Source of the DNA: Mycolicibacterium helvum
GTDB lineage: Bacteria > Actinomycetota > Actinomycetes > Mycobacteriales > Mycobacteriaceae
Assembly: GCF_010731895.1 (NCBI RefSeq)
Contig: NZ_AP022596.1
Coordinates: forward strand, 4,774,001 to 4,838,000
DNA length: 64,000 nucleotides
Direction: 5' to 3'
Numbering within the stretch: the stretch's first letter is position 1; every line of letters begins with the position of its first letter. The notes under the pieces are model-generated. The model saw only the letters and a program-made list of their open reading frames with translations, made no database searches and had not been told where the DNA came from. The position numbers were made by a program, and so were the translations under genes. Positions 8,838 through 18,035 of the stretch are shown here, piece by piece.

Positions 8838-9179
8838 TTAGATTTCCGACTTCTTCTCGGTTGCGATGAGTGCGTCGATACGGGCGATGCGACTCCGCCA
8901 AAGGAGTTCCAGCTCGCTGAGCATGGCGGCCACCGACCGCACGGCCGTCACCTCGCCGCAGGCCAACTGCTCGCGACCATTGCGTCGCTTGGTGATCAGG
9001 CCGGCTTTTTCCAGCACGGCCACATGCTTCTGCACGGCGGCGAAGCTCATGTCGTAGTTGGTCGCCAGGGCGGAAACCGAGTGCTCGCCGGTCAGTGCCC
9101 GGCGCATGATGTCGCGCCTGGTCCGGTCGGCGAGCGCATGGAACAGGGCGTCCGTTCGATCCTCCTGGTCTACGGTCAC
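8838..9179 (-). CDS. ArsR-family winged-helix regulator
   Basis: 113-residue helix-turn-helix repressor: LFHALADRTRRDIMRRAL, then ALATNYDMSFAAVQKHVAVLEKAGLI, and a basic wing (KRRNGREQ). The ArsR metal motif ELCVCDL is missing, so sensing is not of the classical arsenic type; this subfamily is usually paired with SRPBCC proteins, as here. GTG at 9179 is preferred over the longer TTG at 9194 because a TATGTT hexamer ends 6 bases before it, giving a leaderless transcript, and because the operator at 9185-9212 would otherwise lie inside the coding sequence. Confidence 0.85.
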   Translation of the reverse strand: MTVDQEDRTDALFHALADRTRRDIMRRALTGEHSVSALATNYDMSFAAVQKHVAVLEKAGLITKRRNGREQLACGEVTAVRSVAAMLSELELLWRSRIARIDALIATEKKSEI

Positions 9180-9184
9180 CGATT

Positions 9185-9212
9185 CAACATACAACCATTC
9201 GGTTGTATGTTG
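9185..9212. promoter_or_regulatory. Perfect 12-bp inverted-repeat operator of the ArsR-SRPBCC operon
   Basis: CAACATACAACC at 9185-9196 and its exact complement GGTTGTATGTTG at 9201-9212 are separated by ATTC. On the minus strand a TTGACA (9216-9211) abuts the palindrome and TATGTT lies within its distal arm, so a bound dimer would cover the spacer and -10 of the arsR promoter. This is the layout expected for negative autoregulation. Confidence 0.8.
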
Positions 9213-9346
9213 TCAAGGGGTTGACCTGTCGCGATTTCGATTCACGGCCTACCCGCTGCTAAAGTGGCCACCCTGGCGTGCGCTGCAGTCCGCGGTGGCC
9301 ACGTGCGTGATTTTGTACGCGGTACCGATGTGATGGAGATGTTTTC

Positions 9347-9616
9347 GTGGCGCTGACCGCCGAGCAGAAAAAAGAAATCCTGGGCCAGTACGGTCTGCAC
9401 GAGACCGACACCGGTTCTCCCGAGGCGCAGGTGGCGATGCTGACCAAGCGCATCTCCGACCTCACCGAGCACCTCAAGCAGCATAAGCACGATCACCACT
9501 CGCGGCGTGGGTTGCTGTTGCTGGTCGGCCGTCGCCGCCGGCTGCTCAAGTACGTCGCTGACCTCGATGTCGCGCGCTACCGCTCGCTGATCGAGCGGCT
9601 GGGTCTGCGCCGCTGA
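9347..9616 (+). CDS. rpsO: 30S ribosomal protein S15
   Basis: 89 residues, the full family length. Binds 16S rRNA in the platform of the small subunit. The sequence reads [19 protein letters not shown], then [15 protein letters not shown] and [22 protein letters not shown], all canonical S15. GTG start at 9347; a GGAGAT stretch lies about 11 bases upstream. Followed by pnp after a 300-base leader, the widespread rpsO-pnp pair. Confidence 0.98.
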   Translation: MALTAEQKKEILGQYGLHETDTGSPEAQVAMLTKRISDLTEHLKQHKHDHHSRRGLLLLVGRRRRLLKYVADLDVARYRSLIERLGLRR

Positions 9617-9634
9617 GCGGCCCAACCCGCCGTG

Positions 9635-9640
9635 TAACAT
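9635..9640 (+). promoter_or_regulatory. Possible -10 element (TAACAT) of pnp
   Basis: TAACAT just after the rpsO stop fits the SigA -10 consensus. Start of transcription about 7 bases later would give pnp a leader of roughly 270 bases containing the two hairpins at 9653-9669 and 9761-9792. The -35 region is not convincing. Confidence 0.3.
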
Positions 9641-9760
9641 AGGGGCCGTTGTGAGCCGTTTTCCGGCTCGAACATCGGGTGCGGTTCATGCATATCCGCG
9701 TGTCCCGTTCCTGCGTGTCATAGCGAAGCTTCCCTGCGCGGGCGGTCTTCGGTAGTGGCT

Positions 9761-9792
9761 GCCGGGCCCCAAAGAACTGGGGAGAGCCCGGC
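9761..9792 (+). other. Strong hairpin in the pnp leader
   Basis: GCCGGG (9761-9766) pairs with CCCGGC (9787-9792) and CCCCA (9767-9771) with TGGGG (9778-9782), leaving a loop AAGAAC and a bulge AGAG: about 11 base pairs. No T-run follows, so it is not a simple terminator. A smaller stem, GAGCCG/CGGCTC, lies at 9653-9669. Position before pnp recalls the RNase-processed pnp leader of enterobacteria, where PNPase limits its own synthesis; that role here is inference. Confidence 0.5.
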
Positions 9793-9916
9793 CGCTTCGA
9801 TCGACGGCCGTAGCCGCATCCAGGCCCAAGCCTCGTAGTGCTCAGGGCTACCTGAGTTCACCTGTGACGACGCGAAACAGTTGAACAGTGAACTCAGAAA
9901 GGCTGAACGGGCATCT

Positions 9917-12163
9917 ATGTCTGTAGCTGAAATCGACGAAGGCGTCTTCGAATCGACCGCCGTCATTGACAACGGGAGCTTCGGCACCCGCACCATCCGT
10001 TTCGAGACCGGCCGGCTCGCCCAGCAAGCCGCTGGAGCCGTCGTCGCCTACCTCGACGACGAGACCATGCTGCTGAGCGCGACGACCGCCAGCAAGTCCC
10101 CCAAAGATCATTTCGACTTCTTCCCGTTGACCATCGACGTCGAGGAGCGGATGTACGCCGCCGGGCGCATCCCCGGATCGTTCTTCCGCAGGGAAGGCCG
10201 TCCCTCCACGGATGCGATCCTGACCTGTCGTCTGATCGACCGTCCGCTGCGCCCGACCTTCATCTCGGGTCTGCGCAACGAGATCCAGGTCGTTGTGACG
10301 ATCCTGAGCCTGGATCCCAAGGATCTGTACGACGTGCTGGCGATCAACGCCGCGTCGGCCTCCACCCAGATTTCCGGTCTGCCGTTCTCCGGCCCGGTCG
10401 GCGGCGTGCGCGTCGCCCTGATCGATGGCCAGTGGGTTGCCTTCCCGACCGTCGAGCAGCTTGAGCGCGCGGTGTTCGACATGGTCGTCGCGGGTCGTAA
10501 GGCCGGTGACGACGTTGCGATCATGATGGTCGAGGCCGAGGCCACCGACAATGTCATCGAGCTCATCGCCGGCGGTGCCGGTGCACCGACCGAGGCCGTG
10601 GTGGCCGAGGGACTCGAGGCGGCCAAGCCGTTCATCGCCGCGCTGTGCGATGCGCAGAAGGCATTGGCGGACAAGGCGGCCAAGCCGGTCGCCGACTACC
10701 CGCTGTTCCCCGATTACCAGGACGACGTGTATGCGGCCGTCGCTCACACGGCCGGCGATTCGCTGGCGCAGGCGCTCACCATCGCCGGTAAGCACGAGCG
10801 CGACGAGCGCACCGATGAGATCAAGAACGAGGTCCTCGGAGAGCTCGGCGAGACGTTCGCCGGGCGCGAGAAGGAGATCGGCGCAGCCTACCGCTCGCTG
10901 ACCAAGAAGCTTGTGCGCCAGCGCATCCTGACCGATCACTTCCGCATCGACGGCCGCGGCGTCACCGACATCCGTGCCCTCTCGGCCGAGGTCGCGATCA
11001 TCCCGCGGGCACACGGCAGCGCACTGTTCGAGCGGGGCGAAACCCAGATCATGGGTGTCACCACGTTGGACATGGTCAAGATGGCCCAGCAGATCGACTC
11101 GCTGGGACCGGAAACCTCCAAGCGCTACATGCACCACTACAACTTCCCGCCGTATTCGACCGGTGAAACCGGTCGCGTCGGCTCGCCCAAGCGCCGCGAG
11201 ATCGGCCACGGTGCACTCGCCGAGCGTGCGCTGATGCCGGTGCTGCCGAGTGTCGAGGAATTCCCGTACGCGATCCGTCAGGTGTCGGAAGCGTTGAGCT
11301 CCAACGGTTCCACCTCGATGGGCTCGGTGTGCGCGTCCACCCTGTCGCTGCTGAACGCCGGTGTGCCGCTGAAGGCCCCGGTCGCCGGTATCGCGATGGG
11401 CCTGGTGTCCGACGATGTCGATGGCGAGCGTCGCTTCGTCACGCTGACCGATATCCTCGGCGCCGAGGATGCCTTCGGCGACATGGACTTCAAGTGCGCC
11501 GGCACCAAGGAATTCGTCACCGCACTCCAGCTGGACACCAAGCTGGACGGGATTCCCTCCCAGGTCCTGGCAGGCGCTCTTGCTCAAGCCAAGGATGCGC
11601 GCCTGACCATCCTCGAGGTGATGGCCGAAGCCATCGACGCTCCGGACGAGATGAGCCCGTACGCCCCGCGCGTCACCGCCATCAAGATCCCGATCGACAA
11701 GATCGGCGAGGTCATCGGGCCCAAGGGCAAGATGATCAATGCGATCACGGAGGAGACCGGCGCATCGATCTCGATCGAGGACGACGGCACGGTGTTCGTC
11801 GGTGCCACCGACGGCCCGTCGGCTCAGGCGGCGATCGACCGGATCAACGCGATCGCCAACCCGCAGCTGCCCAAGGTCGGCGAGCGGTTCCTCGGAACAG
11901 TGGTGAAAACCACTGACTTTGGAGCTTTCGTTTCCCTATTGCCCGGTCGTGACGGCCTGGTGCACATCTCGAAGCTGGGCCGCGGCAAGCGGATCAACAA
12001 GGTCGAGGATGTCGTGAAGGTCGGCGACAAGCTCCGGGTGGAGATCGCAGACATCGACAACCGCGGCAAGATCTCGCTGGTGCTGGTGGACGAAGATGGG
12101 GCAGGCGCGTCCGAAGAAGCACCGGCTCCTGTTGATGCCGATGCCGCGACCGCCGACGCCTAA
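9917..12163 (+). CDS. pnp: Polyribonucleotide nucleotidyltransferase (PNPase, GpsI)
   Basis: Phosphorolytic 3'-5' exoribonuclease of the RNA degradation machinery, 748 residues. Two RNase PH-like domains are visible ([15 protein letters not shown] and [32 protein letters not shown]), the second with [23 protein letters not shown] and [16 protein letters not shown], then a KH domain near residues 590-640 ([15 protein letters not shown]) and an S1 domain near 660-730. ATG 9917 gives the M. tuberculosis N-terminus [12 protein letters not shown]; the frame extends to a TTG at 9881 without conservation. Rnj also lies in this window. Confidence 0.97.
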   Translation: MSVAEIDEGVFESTAVIDNGSFGTRTIRFETGRLAQQAAGAVVAYLDDETMLLSATTASKSPKDHFDFFPLTIDVEERMYAAGRIPGSFFRREGRPSTDAILTCRLIDRPLRPTFISGLRNEIQVVVTILSLDPKDLYDVLAINAASASTQISGLPFSGPVGGVRVALIDGQWVAFPTVEQLERAVFDMVVAGRKAGDDVAIMMVEAEATDNVIELIAGGAGAPTEAVVAEGLEAAKPFIAALCDAQKALADKAAKPVADYPLFPDYQDDVYAAVAHTAGDSLAQALTIAGKHERDERTDEIKNEVLGELGETFAGREKEIGAAYRSLTKKLVRQRILTDHFRIDGRGVTDIRALSAEVAIIPRAHGSALFERGETQIMGVTTLDMVKMAQQIDSLGPETSKRYMHHYNFPPYSTGETGRVGSPKRREIGHGALAERALMPVLPSVEEFPYAIRQVSEALSSNGSTSMGSVCASTLSLLNAGVPLKAPVAGIAMGLVSDDVDGERRFVTLTDILGAEDAFGDMDFKCAGTKEFVTALQLDTKLDGIPSQVLAGALAQAKDARLTILEVMAEAIDAPDEMSPYAPRVTAIKIPIDKIGEVIGPKGKMINAITEETGASISIEDDGTVFVGATDGPSAQAAIDRINAIANPQLPKVGERFLGTVVKTTDFGAFVSLLPGRDGLVHISKLGRGKRINKVEDVVKVGDKLRVEIADIDNRGKISLVLVDEDGAGASEEAPAPVDADAATADA

Positions 12164-13523
12164 GTCCGGCGGCCAGGAGCGCAGCGACTCGGGGTTGGGT
12201 TCTGCACTTCGCCGCGGCCGGCGCCTCGACACTGAGGCGCCGGTTGCGGTGCGGCGCACCGTACTTCCCGGCGGCCTGCGCGTCGTTACCGAGTTCGTGC
12301 CGTCGGTACGCTCGGCCTCGGTCGGTGTCTGGGTCGATGTCGGTTCGCGCGACGAAGGTCCGACAGTCGCCGGCGCCGCGCACTTCCTGGAACACCTGCT
12401 GTTCAAGGCGACTCCGACCCGTACGGCTGTGGAGATCGCGCAGTCGGTCGATGCCGTCGGTGGTGAGCTGAACGCGTTCACCGCCAAGGAACACACCTGC
12501 TACTACGCCCACGTTTTGGACGACGACCTGGAGTTGGCCGTCGATCTGGTCGCCGACGTGGTGCTGAACGGTGTGTGCGCGTCGCGCGATGTTGAGCTCG
12601 AGCGTGACGTCGTCCTCGAAGAGATCGCGATGCGCGACGACGACCCCGAAGATGCGCTCGGAGACGTCTTTCTGACAGCCATGTTCGGCGACCACCCCGT
12701 CGGACGGCCGGTGATCGGCAGCGTCGACTCGGTGTCCGGGATGACCCGCTCGCAGCTGCATTCCTTCCACGTCCGCCGCTATACCCCGGAGCGGATGGTG
12801 GTGGCGGTGGCCGGCAACATCGACCACAACGAAGTGCTTCGGCTGGTGCGCAAGCACTTCGCCGGCCGCCTGGTGAAGGGCCGCACGCCGCAGCCGCCGC
12901 GCAAAGGTACCGGCCGGCTGGCCGGCCAGCCCAGTCTGGCGCTGATCAACCGGGACGCCGAGCAAACCCACCTATCGCTGGGCGTGCGGGTGCCTGGTCG
13001 GCACTGGCCGCATCGTTGGGCCCTGTCAGTGCTCAACACCGCATTGGGCGGTGGCCTGAGTTCGCGCCTTTTCCAACAGATTCGGGAAAGCCGAGGCCTG
13101 GCCTACTCGGTGTTCTCGTCGGTTGACACGTTCTCCGACACCGGGGCATTGTCGGTGTATGCGGCCTGCCTGCCGGAGCGCTTCGACGAGGTGGTGCGGT
13201 TGACCACCCAAGTTCTCGACGATGTCGCGCGCGACGGCATCACCGAATCGGAATGCCGGATCGCCAAGGGATCGATCCGCGGCGGTTTGGTGCTCGGACT
13301 GGAGGATTCCGCGTCGCGGATGCATCGGCTGGGCCGCAGCGAGCTCAACTACGGCGAATACCGCAGCATCTCCACCACACTGCAGCGCATCGACGATGTG
13401 ACCCTGGACGAGGTCAACGCCATCGCCCGTCAGGTGCTGACCAAGCCCTTCGGTGCCGCCATCCTCGGTCCGTACAAGTCAAAACGCGCACTGCCACAGC
13501 CACTTCGGACAATCAGGAGCTAG
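12141..13523 (+). CDS. pepR: M16-family zinc peptidase PepR
   Basis: Insulinase-like metallopeptidase of about 460 residues. The zinc motif HFLEH (HxxEH) is in [17 protein letters not shown], with the distal Glu in the [20 protein letters not shown] block; the C-terminal half is the usual inactive M16 repeat ([21 protein letters not shown]). The start is uncertain: ATGs at 12096, 12135 and 12141 are all in frame and all lie inside the pnp 3' end. 12141 gives MPRPP, closest to the M. tuberculosis start, with a 23-base overlap. Substrates in mycobacteria are unknown. Confidence 0.92.
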   Translation: MPRPPTPKSGGQERSDSGLGSALRRGRRLDTEAPVAVRRTVLPGGLRVVTEFVPSVRSASVGVWVDVGSRDEGPTVAGAAHFLEHLLFKATPTRTAVEIAQSVDAVGGELNAFTAKEHTCYYAHVLDDDLELAVDLVADVVLNGVCASRDVELERDVVLEEIAMRDDDPEDALGDVFLTAMFGDHPVGRPVIGSVDSVSGMTRSQLHSFHVRRYTPERMVVAVAGNIDHNEVLRLVRKHFAGRLVKGRTPQPPRKGTGRLAGQPSLALINRDAEQTHLSLGVRVPGRHWPHRWALSVLNTALGGGLSSRLFQQIRESRGLAYSVFSSVDTFSDTGALSVYAACLPERFDEVVRLTTQVLDDVARDGITESECRIAKGSIRGGLVLGLEDSASRMHRLGRSELNYGEYRSISTTLQRIDDVTLDEVNAIARQVLTKPFGAAILGPYKSKRALPQPLRTIRS

Positions 13524-13525
13524 CC

Positions 13526-14551
13526 GTGAGGATCAGCCTGCAGGATTTGGCCGTACCTATTCTGGGTGCACCAATGGCAGGCGGTCCGAGTACGCCCGCC
13601 CTCGCGGCGGCGGTGTCGAACGCCGGCGGTCTGGGATTTGTGGCGGCCGGCTATCTGAGTGCGGATCAATTCGCCGATGCGATCGTCGGTGCCCGGTCGT
13701 TGACCTCGGCGCCGATCGGTGTGAATATCTTTGTGCCACAGCCGTCTGCGGCAACCCCCGGCGAGCTCGACCGCTACCGCGACCTGCTGGCCCCGCTGGC
13801 CGAACACTATGGCGCCGAGGTCGGGCACCCCAAGCCCGACGACGACGCGTGGCAGGCCAAACTCGATGTGGTCGCCGATATTGCGCCCGAGGTGGCATCG
13901 TTCACCTTCGGGTGCCCGGCCGCGGAAGTTCTTGGCCGCCTGCGTGACCGCGGCGTGCTGACTGCAGTGACCGTGACGAACCTGGACGAAGCGGCGGTTG
14001 CGGTGGCCTCCGGTGTGGACGCTCTGGTGGTGCAGGGGCCCGAAGCCGGCGGGCACCGCGGCACATTCGATCCCGTCGCTCGGCCCGGTGACGAACCTCT
14101 TGACGGGTTGCTGGCCGCTATTCTCGCGGCCTATGACCTGCCGGTGATTGCGGCGGGTGGGCTGGCCGGCGGGGCGGATGTGCGACGGGTGCTGGACGGG
14201 GGAGCCGTCGCGGCGCAGGCCGGCACCGCGTTCCTGCTGTGCGACGAGGCAGGCACCAACGGCACCCACCGGGCAGCGCTGACCGACGAGAATTTCACCG
14301 AAACCGTGGTGACGCGGGCATTTTCGGGTCGCTACGCGCGGGGCCTGGCCAACGGGTTCACCGCGCGCTATGACGATGTGGCGCCGCTGGGGTATCCGGA
14401 GGTCAATCAGATGACCGGTCCGCTGCGCCGGGCCGCGGTCGCCGCCGGTGACCCGAACGGAACCAATCTGTGGGCGGGCACATCGTGGCGTCGCACAAGC
14501 CGGGGCAGCGCAGCCGACATCGTGGCGGCATTGGCTGCGGACGCTGGATGA
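13526..14551 (+). CDS. Nitronate monooxygenase family FMN protein
   Basis: 341-residue TIM-barrel flavoprotein of the 2-nitropropane dioxygenase/FabK-like family, homologue of M. tuberculosis Rv2781c. Visible: PILGAPMAGGPSTPALAAAVSNAGGLGF at the N-terminus (FMN pocket), GVNIFVPQP, VQGPEAGGHRG with the conserved His, PVIAAGGLAGGADV and GTAFLLCDEAG phosphate-binding loops. It probably oxidises alkyl nitronates or acts as a related oxidoreductase. GTG 13526 has AGGAGC 5 bases upstream, 3 bases after pepR ends, so both are likely co-transcribed. Confidence 0.9.
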   Translation: MRISLQDLAVPILGAPMAGGPSTPALAAAVSNAGGLGFVAAGYLSADQFADAIVGARSLTSAPIGVNIFVPQPSAATPGELDRYRDLLAPLAEHYGAEVGHPKPDDDAWQAKLDVVADIAPEVASFTFGCPAAEVLGRLRDRGVLTAVTVTNLDEAAVAVASGVDALVVQGPEAGGHRGTFDPVARPGDEPLDGLLAAILAAYDLPVIAAGGLAGGADVRRVLDGGAVAAQAGTAFLLCDEAGTNGTHRAALTDENFTETVVTRAFSGRYARGLANGFTARYDDVAPLGYPEVNQMTGPLRRAAVAAGDPNGTNLWAGTSWRRTSRGSAADIVAALAADAG

Positions 14552-15462
14552 GCCTGTCCCGCCGACGCGTTCTGTTCACCGGCACCGCGCTGACCGTCCT
14601 CGCGGCCTGCGGCACCAAGCCCTCACCAACCCATCCGACACTCAGCGACCCGGCCGAACCGTTGCCGCCCGTCGAGCAGCGCATCGCCGATCTGGAGAAG
14701 CGGCACAACGCATTCGTGGGGCTGTACGGCCAGAACCTGGCCTCGACGGTCTCGTTGGCGCACCGCGACGGCGACCCCTTCGCGATGTGCTCTACGTTCA
14801 AGGCCTACCTGTCGGCCCGAGTACTGCAGAAGGCTCAGGTGGGGGAGCTGCGGCTCACCGACACCGTCGCGGTCGATCCCGACCTGTTGCGGCCCAATTC
14901 CCCGCGCACTGAGCCGAATGTCGGCAAGCCGATGGCACTTTCGGATCTGTGTGCCGCCGCCCTGCAGGTCAGCGACAACACCGCGGCCAACCTCCTGCTG
15001 CGGGTCATCGGCGGACCGCCGGCCATCACCGCGTTCGCCCGGTCCATCGGAGACGAGCGCACCCGGCTGGATCGCTGGGAAACCGAACTGAATTCGGCCC
15101 TCCCGGGCGATCCGCGTGACACCAGTACGCCACGGGCACTGGGCGGCGGCACCCTGACCGTGCTCACCGGCTCGGTGCTTGACGAGCCGCATCGCAAGCA
15201 GCTCGAGGACTGGATGCGCGCCAACACCACGTCGAGCATGAGGGCGGGCCTGCCGACGGGCTGGACCACCGCGGACAAGACCGGATCCGGCGGCTTCGCC
15301 AGCACCAACGATGTCGGCATCGCGTTCGGACCCAACGGCGAACGCGTGCTTCTGGCGATCATGACCCGCACCCGATCCACGGACGCGAACGCGCCGGCCC
15401 TGCGTGACCTGATCGCGGAAGTGACCACGGTGGCATTGCCGGCGCTGCTCGGCCAGGGTTAG
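14548..15462 (+). CDS. Class A beta-lactamase, lipoprotein form
   Basis: 304-residue serine beta-lactamase. The N-terminus MSLSRRRVLF has a twin-arginine-like motif and a lipobox LAAC with Cys21, so it is probably exported and lipid-anchored. Every catalytic motif is present: S82-T-F-K85 (SxxK), S142-D-N (SDN), E178-T-E-L-N (the Glu166 ExxLN motif) and K244-T-G. It should therefore hydrolyse beta-lactams. The ATG overlaps the upstream stop (ATGA), so it is expressed with the flavoprotein gene. It is absent from this place in M. tuberculosis, whose blaC is elsewhere. Confidence 0.92.
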   Translation: MSLSRRRVLFTGTALTVLAACGTKPSPTHPTLSDPAEPLPPVEQRIADLEKRHNAFVGLYGQNLASTVSLAHRDGDPFAMCSTFKAYLSARVLQKAQVGELRLTDTVAVDPDLLRPNSPRTEPNVGKPMALSDLCAAALQVSDNTAANLLLRVIGGPPAITAFARSIGDERTRLDRWETELNSALPGDPRDTSTPRALGGGTLTVLTGSVLDEPHRKQLEDWMRANTTSSMRAGLPTGWTTADKTGSGGFASTNDVGIAFGPNGERVLLAIMTRTRSTDANAPALRDLIAEVTTVALPALLGQG

Positions 15463-15473
15463 ACGGTACGAGG

Positions 15474-15863
15474 ATGCAACCGACCGATGCGTGCCCCTGC
15501 GGGTCTGGCGAGCTGCTTGGCCGGTGCTGTCTGGTGCTACACCGGGGCGAGCGCCAGGCCGGCACTGCCGAACAGCTGATGCGAGCCCGGTACAGCGCCT
15601 TTGCGCTCGGCGATCTCGACTACATCTGGCGGACTTGGCATCCGCGTACCCGGCCTGCCGAATTGACGCCGGATGGCGGGCTGACCTGGACCGGTCTGCA
15701 GATCGTCGACACCGTCGACGGCCGCTGCGAGGACCAGACCGGCGAGGTCGAGTTCCGTGCGCACTATCGGGAAGGGCCGCGACGTGGGACGCTGCATGAG
15801 CGGTCCCGGTTCGCTGTGCGAGCCCGACGCTGGTTTTACGTTGACGGCGAGCTATTCGACTGA
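15474..15863 (+). CDS. YchJ/SEC-C motif family protein (UPF0225)
   Basis: 129 residues. The N-terminus has the zinc-binding SEC-C motif CPCGSGELLGRCC, followed by AEQLMRARYSAFALGDLDYIWRTWHP, the YchJ middle domain with an NTF2-like fold. The family function is unknown; the SEC-C knuckle resembles the SecB- and ribosome-binding tail of SecA. Eleven bases after the beta-lactamase stop, so likely in the same transcript. Start is ATG 15474 with GGTACGAGG upstream. Confidence 0.88.
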   Translation: MQPTDACPCGSGELLGRCCLVLHRGERQAGTAEQLMRARYSAFALGDLDYIWRTWHPRTRPAELTPDGGLTWTGLQIVDTVDGRCEDQTGEVEFRAHYREGPRRGTLHERSRFAVRARRWFYVDGELFD

Positions 15864-15931
15864 CCACCGCGATGAGTTTCCGTTCCCGCGAGAGTCAGTC
15901 TCGGGGACGACATCAGCCGAAAGGATTCATC

Positions 15932-16738
15932 GTGAGTGAGTACGCTGCCCCGATTGGGGCGCCCATCTGGTTCGACGTGATGAGCAGTGATCCCGCGCGC
16001 GCCGCGGAGTTCTATAACGAGATCTTCGGCTGGGAGGTCGAGGCACCGCCGCAGGCGGAGTTCGGGGGTTACCAGAACTTCACCCGCAACGGTAAGCGGG
16101 TCGCCGGGCTGGTTCCGCACATGGCCGAAGCCGGTCCGGCGAATATCTGGTCGGTGTACCTGCACTCCGGCGACGGCGAGGCCACCGTCGCGGCGGCGCA
16201 GGCCGCGGGCGCGACGGTGATGGTGCCACCGATGGCGGTGGGTGATCTGGGCTCGATGATGGTGGTCGTCGACCCGGCCGGCGCCGTTATTGGATTCTGG
16301 CAACCCGGCACCCACGCCGGATTCACCGAGTGGGGTGAGCACGGCACGCCGTACTGGTTCGAATGTCAGAGCAAGGACTACGACGCGTCACTGGCGTTTT
16401 ACCGGGCCGTTCTCGGCGCCCGTATCGACGAGATCGGAACGGGCGGCGCCCCTGGTGCCGTCGGGCCCGAGCGGTACGGGCAGGTTTTCGTCGGGGAGAG
16501 CGCCTATTCGGGAATCATGGATGCCGCCAAGCTTTTCCCCGCCGAGGTGCCGTCGTTCTGGCAGGTGTACGTCACCGTCGACGATGTGGCCGCGACGGTG
16601 AAGCAGAGCGAGGCCCTGGGCGCTGAGATCCTGATGCCCGGCGAGGAGACCCCTTACGGCACCCTGGCGGCGATCAGGGATCCGCTGGGCGCGCTGATCT
16701 GCCTCGGGCACCCGCCGGCCGGTATGACGAGGCCCTGA
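15932..16738 (+). CDS. Two-domain VOC (glyoxalase/bleomycin-resistance-like) protein
   Basis: 268 residues forming two vicinal-oxygen-chelate domains, about residues 1-130 (GAPIWFDVMSSDPARAAEFYNEIFGWEVE) and 135-268 (GTPYWFECQSKDYDASLAFYRAVLG). Members bind a metal and act as glyoxalases, dioxygenases or binding proteins; substrate unknown. The GTG at 15932 is preferred because GAAAGGA lies 7 bases upstream and it gives SEYAAPIGAP; an ATG at 15872 would add 20 Arg/Ser-rich residues. Last gene of the rightward run before the hairpins at 16748-16806. Confidence 0.88.
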   Translation: MSEYAAPIGAPIWFDVMSSDPARAAEFYNEIFGWEVEAPPQAEFGGYQNFTRNGKRVAGLVPHMAEAGPANIWSVYLHSGDGEATVAAAQAAGATVMVPPMAVGDLGSMMVVVDPAGAVIGFWQPGTHAGFTEWGEHGTPYWFECQSKDYDASLAFYRAVLGARIDEIGTGGAPGAVGPERYGQVFVGESAYSGIMDAAKLFPAEVPSFWQVYVTVDDVAATVKQSEALGAEILMPGEETPYGTLAAIRDPLGALICLGHPPAGMTRP

Positions 16739-16747
16739 CACCAACGA

Positions 16748-16775
16748 ACCGGGACGCTCATTGAGCTATCCCGGT
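16748..16775. terminator. Hairpin between convergent VOC and ald genes, first of two
   Basis: ACCGGGA (16748-16754) pairs exactly with TCCCGGT (16769-16775); inside, GCTCA (16756-16760) pairs with TGAGC (16762-16766). No T-run follows. Stable stems without U-tracts are common at mycobacterial gene ends, and the position between converging genes fits a bidirectional terminator. Confidence 0.55.
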
Positions 16776-16787
16776 CCGCTGTGTGCG

Positions 16788-16806
16788 GGTGAGCCGGTGG
16801 CTCACC
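16788..16806. terminator. Hairpin between convergent VOC and ald genes, second of two
   Basis: GGTGAGCC (16788-16795) pairs with GGCTCACC (16799-16806) around a 3-base loop, 8 perfect pairs. TAGGTTTT follows on the plus strand, so it may end rightward transcripts; on the minus strand it lies 8 bases past the ald stop. Confidence 0.6.
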
Positions 16807-16813
16807 TAGGTTT

Positions 16814-17941
16814 TCAGGACAGCAGGCCGGCCGGATCGGTGTAGGGCAGACCGAGGTCGTGGGCGACCTCTTGGTTGAGCAGCTGGCCCTGATGGGTCGA
16901 CAGCCCCTTAGCCAGCGCCGGATCGGACAGGCAGGCGTCCTGCCAGCCCTTGTCGGCGAGCCTGACCACGTAGGGCATGGTGGCGTTGGTCAGTGCGTAC
17001 GTCGAGGTCCGCGGGACCGCGCCCGGCATGTTGGCCACGCAGTAGAACACCGCGTCATGCACGTTGAACGTCGGGTCGTCGTGGGTGGTGGGCTTGGAAT
17101 CCTCGAAGCAACCGCCCTGGTCGATGGCGATGTCCACCAGGACCGCACCCGGCTTCATCTGTGCCACAGTCGCATTGGTGACCAACTTGGGGGCCTTGGC
17201 GCCGGGCACCAGGACGGCGCCGATGACCAGGTCCGCCTGCTTGACGGCGTCCTCCAGATCGAGCTGTGAGGAGTAGCGGGTCTCGATCGCGCCGCCGTAC
17301 TCGGCGTCGATCTTGCGCAGGATATTGATGTTGAGGTCGAACACGGTGACGTGTGCGCCCATACCCCAGGCGACGGCGGCCGCGTTGTCGCCGGCCATGC
17401 CGCCGCCGATCACCACGACCTTGGCCGGGGCGACGCCGGGAACACCGCCCATGAGAACGCCGCGACCACCCTGGGTGCGCATCAGGTGGTAGGCGCCGAC
17501 CTGGGCGGAGAGCCGACCGGCGACCTCACTCATCGGGGCCAGGAGGGGAAGCGCGACAGATCCGTCCGGGCTGGAGGTCTGGACGGTCTCGTAGGCGATC
17601 GAGGTGGTGCCCGACGCCAGCAGGGCATCGGTGCAGGGGCGTGATGCGGCCAGGTGCAGATAGGTGAAAAGGGTCTGGCCCTTACGCATGCGCGAGTATT
17701 CGGGTTCGATGGGCTCCTTGACCTTCAGCAGCAGGTCGGCCTCGGCCCACACCTGGTCGGCGCCGTTGACCAGCTGCGCTCCGGCGGCCTTGAAGTCGGC
17801 GTCCTGGATGGCCGATCCTTCGCCGGCGCCGGCCTGAACCAGCACCTCGTGGCCGCGGCGGACGAGCTCGGAGACGCCGGCCGGGGTGATGGCGACGCGG
17901 TATTCGTTGTTCTTGATCTCGGTCGGGATGCCGACGCGCAT
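16814..17941 (-). CDS. ald: L-alanine dehydrogenase
   Basis: NAD-dependent oxidative deamination of alanine to pyruvate (and the reverse, including glyoxylate amination in mycobacteria). 375 residues versus 371 in M. tuberculosis. Visible: [20 protein letters not shown] with substrate-binding Arg, LLLKVKEP with the substrate Lys, FTYLHLAA with the catalytic His, and the NAD loop [20 protein letters not shown] precedes ATG 17941. It is divergent from aldR across 94 bases, the same arrangement as M. tuberculosis Rv2780/Rv2779c, where AldR controls ald. Confidence 0.97.
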   Translation of the reverse strand: MRVGIPTEIKNNEYRVAITPAGVSELVRRGHEVLVQAGAGEGSAIQDADFKAAGAQLVNGADQVWAEADLLLKVKEPIEPEYSRMRKGQTLFTYLHLAASRPCTDALLASGTTSIAYETVQTSSPDGSVALPLLAPMSEVAGRLSAQVGAYHLMRTQGGRGVLMGGVPGVAPAKVVVIGGGMAGDNAAAVAWGMGAHVTVFDLNINILRKIDAEYGGAIETRYSSQLDLEDAVKQADLVIGAVLVPGAKAPKLVTNATVAQMKPGAVLVDIAIDQGGCFEDSKPTTHDDPTFNVHDAVFYCVANMPGAVPRTSTYALTNATMPYVVRLADKGWQDACLSDPALAKGLSTHQGQLLNQEVAHDLGLPYTDPAGLLS

Positions 17942-18023
17942 GATCGCTCCTTGTTCTGGGATTGGCTAAGGAGAATTGTGAAGAAGTTTCGACGTGAAGG
18001 CAATCAAGACGACGAAGATTCGC

Positions 18024-18029
18024 TAAGAT
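18024..18029 (+). promoter_or_regulatory. Leaderless -10 element (TAAGAT) of aldR
   Basis: TAAGAT lies 6 bases before the aldR ATG at 18036, with no Shine-Dalgarno between. The ald-aldR gap (17942-18035) is unusually AT-rich for this genome and is where AldR sites are expected; I could not define repeats there with confidence. Confidence 0.45.
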
Positions 18030-18035
18030 CCCACA

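Noticed and set aside
9848..11587. 579-residue open frame on the minus strand
   Set aside because: It is antisense to pnp, which is conserved over its full length; the frame has no recognisable domain and is a high-GC shadow.
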